From assembly GCA_003644265.1 (NCBI GenBank), contig QNBX01000045.1, positions 1-28,010 of the forward strand: 28,010 nucleotides of DNA. The letters are read 5' to 3'. Made by a program: the position numbers and the translations under genes. The notes beneath the pieces were generated by a model, which did no database searches, was not told the DNA's origin, and saw only the letters and a list, made by a program, of their open reading frames with translations. Positions 23,619-28,010 of the stretch are shown here, in pieces (position 1 is the first letter of the stretch; each line of letters opens with the position of its first letter). This stretch comes from Planctomycetota bacterium. GTDB taxonomy: Bacteria > Planctomycetota > B15-G4.

Positions 23619-24550
23619 GCCGCCCAGACCTCTCGCACGGAGGACCAGACGGCGGCGCGGGCCTCACGCGGCGCACCGGAGCGGCGTAGCTTGAGCACTT
23701 CTTCGAGGCCGCGCACGCTGGTCATGACCCGCGCCAGCAGCGCGCCGCGCCAGCCGAACGTCTTGCGGTAGTAGGCCATGCGGTTCTTGTGCCAGATGGC
23801 GCCGAAGGCCGGAAACTGGCTGGTGGACTTGCCCTCGTGGTGCACGATCGAGACCTCGCCCAGATAGGCCACGCGCCAGCCCAACGCGGCCATACGACGG
23901 CACAGGTCCACGTCGTTGAAGAACAGCCACAGCTCGGGGTCGAGGCCCGTCAGCACCCGCCACAGGTCGCGCCGCACCAGCAGGGCGGCGCCCGGCGGCT
24001 GGTCGACATCGCGGTTGCTCAGGTGGTCGAAGTCGGCCATGAAGTACCGCGGGATCTCACGGTTGCCTGGGAACCAGCGCTCGAAGCAGGTGTCGAAGAA
24101 CACGGCTGTGGGCAGGCCGGGAAAGGCCTTGCACGAGCGCTGCACGCGGCCGTCGGCGTGCACCAGACGCGGGGCGCAGGCTCCGTGCCGCGGGTGCTCG
24201 TCCAGGAAGCGCACCAGCGTCTCGAGCACGCCCGGCGCGACCTCCGTGTCGGAGTTGAGCAGCAGAAGGTAATCACCACGAGCCCGCTCGGCGCCGATGT
24301 TGTTGCCGATGGCGTAGCCGTCATTGACCGGGTTGCGCACCAGCCGCACCTGATCGGCGTAGCGCTCGGCCACCATGTCGGCGCTGCCGTCGTGGCTGTC
24401 GTTGTCCACCACGATCACGTCGTCCCAAGCCAGGCCGCCGGCGCCGCGCAGGGAGTCCAGGCAGGCGCTCAGCAGCTCGCGTGTGTTCCAGCTCAGCACC
24501 ACGATGGAGAGGCGCGGCGCCGCGGGGCCTGGCGACGAGCCAGGCGTCAT
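23615..24550 (-). CDS. GT2 glycosyltransferase (rhamnosyltransferase-like)
   Basis: A 311-residue GT-A enzyme. ATG at 24550 overlaps the upstream stop as ATGA, so the longer in-frame ORF is not used. In order: LSIVVLSWNTRELLSACL (14-31), VIVVDNDSHDGSADMV (45-60), the NPVNDGYAIGNNIG loop, the metal-binding NSDTE (99-103), PGAALLVRRDLW, and the acceptor-site ELWLFFNDVDLCRRM, followed by HHEGKSTSQ. This order is that of WbbL/RfbN-type rhamnosyltransferases. Substrates not determinable. Confidence 0.93.
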   Translation of the reverse strand: MTPGSSPGPAAPRLSIVVLSWNTRELLSACLDSLRGAGGLAWDDVIVVDNDSHDGSADMVAERYADQVRLVRNPVNDGYAIGNNIGAERARGDYLLLLNSDTEVAPGVLETLVRFLDEHPRHGACAPRLVHADGRVQRSCKAFPGLPTAVFFDTCFERWFPGNREIPRYFMADFDHLSNRDVDQPPGAALLVRRDLWRVLTGLDPELWLFFNDVDLCRRMAALGWRVAYLGEVSIVHHEGKSTSQFPAFGAIWHKNRMAYYRKTFGWRGALLARVMTSVRGLEEVLKLRRSGAPREARAAVWSSVREVWAA

Positions 24551-25731
24551 GCGTGGACGAGGTCGACCGAAGCCAGCTCGGCGTCGATGGCCTGGACGCC
24601 ACCCACCTTCTCGATGCTGAACATGCCGCGCACATGAAGCGTGCGCCGGTCCAGGAAGCGCACGAAGTAGGTCGTGTCGACCAGCCCGGCCCAGACCGCC
24701 TCGGGAATCTGGAAGCGGGCGCTCACGTCCAAGCGACCCGCGGCAAACACGAAGCCCGCGTCCGAGGAGATCTCCGCCAGATAGGCGCCGCTGCCCGGCA
24801 CCTCGAGCTCCGGCGCCGACGTCTGCGGGCCCAGGGCGACGGGCTCGGCGAACAGGTGACCGCTGCCCGGCAGCAGCTTGCCCAGCCCCAGCAGGAAGCG
24901 CGCCTTCCATTGCCCCAGCAGGCTGTAGCGACGGCGGAAGAACAGCAGCCGCGAGACGTCGTAGCGCTCCCAGCTGGCGTCCTGCGCCTGCCCGGCGCTG
25001 CGGTTGAAGAAGTGCACCATCTCGGCGCGCGGCACGTAGTCGCAGCGGAAGCCCTTGCGCTGCAGGCGCAGGCACAGGTCGCTGTCTTCGTAGTAGAAGG
25101 GATAGCGCGGGTCAAAGGGCCCCAGCTCGCGCGCCAGCGAGGTCGGCATGAGCGCACAGAAGCCCGAGAGCTGGCTCACCGAACGCGGCCCCGTGGCGGT
25201 CCACTGAGCGATGGCCCGACGGCTGCGCGCGCGCGCGTGCCGGGCGCCCCACCAGGAGCAGGCCCGGGCCAGCACTTCGCTGGCCAGGTCGCACATCGAC
25301 GGCAGCTCCGTGGGCGGCAGCTGAAAGAAGCGCCGGGCGTCCAGGAAGGCCTTGGGTCCGGCCATGCCGCAGGTGGGGTTGGCCTCCAGGTGCTCGACCA
25401 GCGCGGCCAGGGCGCCGGCGAAGGCCATCACGTCGGGGTTGACGATCAGCACGTAGCGGCCGCTGGCGCGCTCGCAGGCCAGGTTCATGCCGGCCGCATA
25501 GCCGCCGTTCTGCGCCGAGCGGATCACGGTCACGTCGGACTGTGCCTCGAGCGCGTCGAGTTGCGGGCCGTCGGCGTCTCCCGAGGCGTTGTCGACCACG
25601 ATGAACTGCAGCCCCTCGCCGCGCTCCAGGCCGGGCAGGCGTTGCTTGCGCAGATTGCCCACCAGTGCGTGGGCCATGCGGCCGCTGTTCCAGTTGACGA
25701 TGAGGACGGAGACAACGGGCGCGACGGTCAT
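24547..25731 (-). CDS. GT2 glycosyltransferase with C-terminal beta-rich extension
   Basis: A 394-residue protein with a GT-A domain: VVSVLIVNWNSGRMA (6-20), FIVVDNASGDADG (43-55), SAQNGGYAAGMNLA, metal site VNPDV (97-101) and YPFYYEDSDLCLRLQ (210-224). After about residue 290 it continues into a strand-rich region (PGSGAYLAEISSDAGFVFA, then RTLHVRGMFSIEKVGG) that is not part of ordinary GT2 enzymes; it could bind glycan or help dimerise. ATG at 25731 is chosen since similarity begins right after it; a longer in-frame ORF exists. Separated from the NRPS by 144 bases. Confidence 0.9.
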   Translation of the reverse strand: MTVAPVVSVLIVNWNSGRMAHALVGNLRKQRLPGLERGEGLQFIVVDNASGDADGPQLDALEAQSDVTVIRSAQNGGYAAGMNLACERASGRYVLIVNPDVMAFAGALAALVEHLEANPTCGMAGPKAFLDARRFFQLPPTELPSMCDLASEVLARACSWWGARHARARSRRAIAQWTATGPRSVSQLSGFCALMPTSLARELGPFDPRYPFYYEDSDLCLRLQRKGFRCDYVPRAEMVHFFNRSAGQAQDASWERYDVSRLLFFRRRYSLLGQWKARFLLGLGKLLPGSGHLFAEPVALGPQTSAPELEVPGSGAYLAEISSDAGFVFAAGRLDVSARFQIPEAVWAGLVDTTYFVRFLDRRTLHVRGMFSIEKVGGVQAIDAELASVDLVHA

Positions 25732-25812
25732 GACCGAGGGTCCGGTTGGGGGCGAGTGGTGCCGGAGCGGGCCCCAGGCGGCGGCGGGCAGCGGGCGACC
25801 CGAGATCATAGA

Positions 25813-25872
25813 CCCACGCTCCCTCGCCCTCCACACGTTCGTGCCCGACGCCCTGAAGCTGGCCAGCGTGGG
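25813..25872. repeat. Inverted repeat just downstream of the NRPS stop codon
   Basis: CCCACGCT (25813-25820) and AGCGTGGG (25865-25872) are exact reverse complements separated by 44 bases, ending three bases before the NRPS stop. The long loop makes a terminator doubtful; it might be a processing or operator site. Confidence 0.3.
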
Positions 25873-25875
25873 CCT

Positions 25876-28010
25876 TTAGCGGCCCGCCCGGCGATCCCGT
25901 CCCAGCAGGCGCCGGAACCACCCGGCCTTGGGCTGGCTGGGCGCCCCGGACGGAGGGCTCACCTGCTCGAGCAACTCCGGATCGTCAGCGCCCGCGTCGC
26001 TGTGCAGACGCGTGGCCGCCGCGGCCACCTGACCCAGGGTCTGCATGATCAGCTCACCGGGGTTGAGGCGCACGCCGGTCTCCTGCGAGAGCCGCGCCAC
26101 AACGCGCATGGACAGCAACGAGTGCCCACCGAGGTCGAAGAAGTTGTCGAGCAGCGAGACCGACTCGACGCTCAACAGCTCCTGCCAGATCCTGGCCAGG
26201 CTCTGCTCCATCTCTGTGCTGGGAGGGACGAGGTCACGGGCCGGCCGCGCCTGGACCGATTCCGGCTGGGGCAGGGCGCCGCGGTTCAGCTTGCCGTTGG
26301 GTGTGCGCGGCAGGGCCTGCAGCGGCACGAACAGACCCGGCAGCATGTACCCGGGCAGGCGCTCGCGCAGCGCCGCCAGCAGCTCCGAGGGCTCGGGCGG
26401 CGCGTCGTCCTCCAGCACCAGATAGGCCACCAGCCGCGTGTCGCCCGGACCGAAGGTGTGCGCCGCGGCGGCGGACTCGCGCACGTTCGTCAGGGCCTCC
26501 AGCGCGGCCTCGACCTCGCCCAACTCGATGCGGTGACCCTGCACCTTGACCTGCTGGTCGAGCCGCCCCAGGAACTCGAGCGTGCCGTCGTTCCGGCGCC
26601 GCACCAGATCACCGGTGCGATAGAGCCGGGGCGCGGCGCCCGGGGACGCCGTCTGCTCGGAGCGCGGATCGGGCGACGCGACGTCGGTGTTCCCGTCGGC
26701 GTTCCCGTCGGCGAACGGATCGGCAACGAAGCGATCGGCCGTGAGTTCGGGGCGACGCCAGTAACCGCGCGCCACGCCCGCTCCAGCGATGCAGAGCTCG
26801 CCCGGCACCCCACGCGGGAGTGGCTCGAGCCGTTCGTCCAACACGTACAGTTGCGTGTTGGCGATGGGCGGGCCGATGGCCACGGGCTCGTCGCCGGGCA
26901 TGACCTGCTGCACGGCGGACCAGACGCAGGTCTCCGTCGGGCCGTACATGTTGAACAGCGCGCCGCAGCGCGGCAGCAGCTCGTCCGCCAAGGCGCGCGA
27001 CCAGGCCTCCCCGCCGCACAGGATCCGGAGGCGGTGATCGCCGGGCCAGCCGGCCTCGAGCAGCAGGCGCCAGGTGGCGGGCGTGGCCTGACACAGCGTA
27101 GCCCGCGAGCGGCTCAGCAGATCCTCCAGAGCCATCCCGTCGGCCAGGGCCGCGGCCGAAGCCAGCTCCACGCGCGCACCCACCGTGAGCGGACCGAACA
27201 GCTCCAGCAGCGCGATGTCGAAGGAGAGCGTCGTCACCGACACCAGCACGTCGTCCGTGCCGATTCCGGGCATCTGCTGCATGGACTGCAGGAAGTTCAC
27301 CGCCGCGGCGTGGGGCACCTCGACCCCCTTGGGCTTACCGGTCGAGCCCGACGTGTAGATCATGTAGGCCAGGTCTTGGGGCCCGGGCTGAGTCTCGTCG
27401 TCGTCGTTGATTGCGGGCGCATGGGCCCCGTCGTCGTCCAGCTGGTCGACGCACAGCGCGTGTGCGGAGGTCAACGCACCGATGCGCTGCACCAGGCTCG
27501 ATTGCGTCACCAGCCCATGCACCTCGGCGTCGTCCAGGATGAAGGCCAGGCGCTGCTCGGGCAGCTCGGGGTCGAGCGGCACGTAGGCCGCGCCCGCGCC
27601 CAGCACACCGAGCAAGGCCTGCATGACGGGCAGTCCCCGCTCCAGGCACACGGCCACGCGCGCGCCGCGCCCCACGCCGCGCGCGCGCAGGCGCAGGCTC
27701 AGCTCGTGCGCGCGGTCCAACAGCTCGGCGTAGGTGAGCGACTCCCCCTCGCAGGTGATAGCCGTGGCCTCAGGCGTGCGCGCGGCCTGGGCGCGCACCA
27801 GACCGTGCAGGGTCGCGCCCGCGTCGCGCTCGACAAACGTCTGGTTGCCTTCGGCCAGCACCCGCCCGCGCTCCTCGTCACCCAGCAGCGGGATGCGCGA
27901 GAGCGGACGTCCGGGATCAGCGGCGGCGCCCTTGAGCAGCACGGCCAAGTGCTGCAGCAGACCGTCGATGGTGGCGTCGTCGAAGAGCACGCTCTTGAAC
28001 TCAGCCATCA
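25876..28010 (-). CDS. Nonribosomal peptide synthetase, C-terminal part: end of condensation domain, adenylation and carrier domains (partial at window edge)
   Basis: Only the last 710 residues are in the window; the coding frame runs off the edge. The first about 45 residues match the end of a condensation domain (FDDATIDGLLQHL...PLL), so the Met at 28008 is probably internal. The adenylation domain has YMIYTSGSTGKPKG (215-228), FDIALLEL (263-270), NMYGPTET (353-360), YRTGDLVR (463-470), the GRLDQQVKVQGHRIELGEVE hinge (481-500) and PNGKL with Lys573. The carrier domain has DNFFDLGGHSLL, with Ser630 for phosphopantetheine. Pocket residues read by eye, D264, I265, L268, Q307, L330, G332, M354, V362, W363 and K573, resemble glycine codes. 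No thioesterase follows; the protein ends in an acidic then Arg-rich tail. Confidence 0.93.
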   Translation of the reverse strand, partial: MAEFKSVLFDDATIDGLLQHLAVLLKGAAADPGRPLSRIPLLGDEERGRVLAEGNQTFVERDAGATLHGLVRAQAARTPEATAITCEGESLTYAELLDRAHELSLRLRARGVGRGARVAVCLERGLPVMQALLGVLGAGAAYVPLDPELPEQRLAFILDDAEVHGLVTQSSLVQRIGALTSAHALCVDQLDDDGAHAPAINDDDETQPGPQDLAYMIYTSGSTGKPKGVEVPHAAAVNFLQSMQQMPGIGTDDVLVSVTTLSFDIALLELFGPLTVGARVELASAAALADGMALEDLLSRSRATLCQATPATWRLLLEAGWPGDHRLRILCGGEAWSRALADELLPRCGALFNMYGPTETCVWSAVQQVMPGDEPVAIGPPIANTQLYVLDERLEPLPRGVPGELCIAGAGVARGYWRRPELTADRFVADPFADGNADGNTDVASPDPRSEQTASPGAAPRLYRTGDLVRRRNDGTLEFLGRLDQQVKVQGHRIELGEVEAALEALTNVRESAAAAHTFGPGDTRLVAYLVLEDDAPPEPSELLAALRERLPGYMLPGLFVPLQALPRTPNGKLNRGALPQPESVQARPARDLVPPSTEMEQSLARIWQELLSVESVSLLDNFFDLGGHSLLSMRVVARLSQETGVRLNPGELIMQTLGQVAAAATRLHSDAGADDPELLEQVSPPSGAPSQPKAGWFRRLLGRDRRAGR
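26683..26712 (-). repeat. 12-base in-frame tandem repeat within the NRPS adenylation domain
   Basis: GTTCCCGTCGGC occurs at 26689-26700 and 26701-26712, with a partial copy before. It encodes the short GNADGNTD stretch of a roughly 25-residue low-complexity insert between the RFVADPF segment and the YRTGDL motif, a surface loop in known adenylation domains. Confidence 0.65.

Overview
The window reads as chromosomal DNA of a very GC-rich bacterium. Codon third positions are almost all G or C, GTG and TTG starts are common, and genes are telescoped through 1- to 4-base overlaps. A lipobox lipoprotein and a Sec signal peptide point to a diderm cell envelope. A Planctomycetota- or Myxococcota-like host would fit the style of the IS element, the secreted proteins and the PIG-L/glycosyltransferase locus, but no rRNA or phylogenetic marker is present, so the taxon is not settled. 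No tRNA, rRNA or CRISPR was seen.

Layout. (1) 1-2345: an insertion sequence read on the minus strand, with a large DDE transposase and a downstream basic helix-turn-helix protein encoded in a different frame inside the open end of the transposase frame; a gene-poor 430-base stretch follows. (2) 2731-9610: minus-strand housekeeping and envelope genes: a secreted protein of unknown function, a CsgG-like lipoprotein, a pyridine-nucleotide disulfide oxidoreductase paired with a TVP38/TMEM64 (VTT) membrane protein, a 1-Cys peroxiredoxin and an orphan polytopic membrane protein. (3) 9722-16646: a tight six-gene minus-strand glycan operon, in transcription order PIG-L deacetylase, three GT2 and two GT4 glycosyltransferases. 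(4) 16842-19096: two plus-strand genes, a repeated-motif propeller-like protein and a membrane-anchored SGNH hydrolase, joined by a GTGA overlap. (5) 19151-28010: a second minus-strand block, in transcription order the end of a nonribosomal peptide synthetase (NRPS), two GT2 enzymes, a GNAT-like acyltransferase, an NhaA antiporter, a second PIG-L deacetylase and a third GT4.

How the genes may work together. Eight glycosyltransferases, two PIG-L amidohydrolases, one GNAT-like protein, one SGNH hydrolase and one NRPS module lie within about 18 kb. This suggests a pathway that builds an N-modified surface glycan or glycosylated (lipo)peptide: sugars are transferred by the GT2/GT4 enzymes, N-acetyl groups removed by PIG-L, and amino or acyl groups possibly added by the GNAT, SGNH and NRPS proteins. 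No Wzx, Wzy, ABC exporter or priming transferase is in the window, so export and the final product cannot be inferred. The NRPS adenylation-domain pocket residues resemble a glycine-type code.
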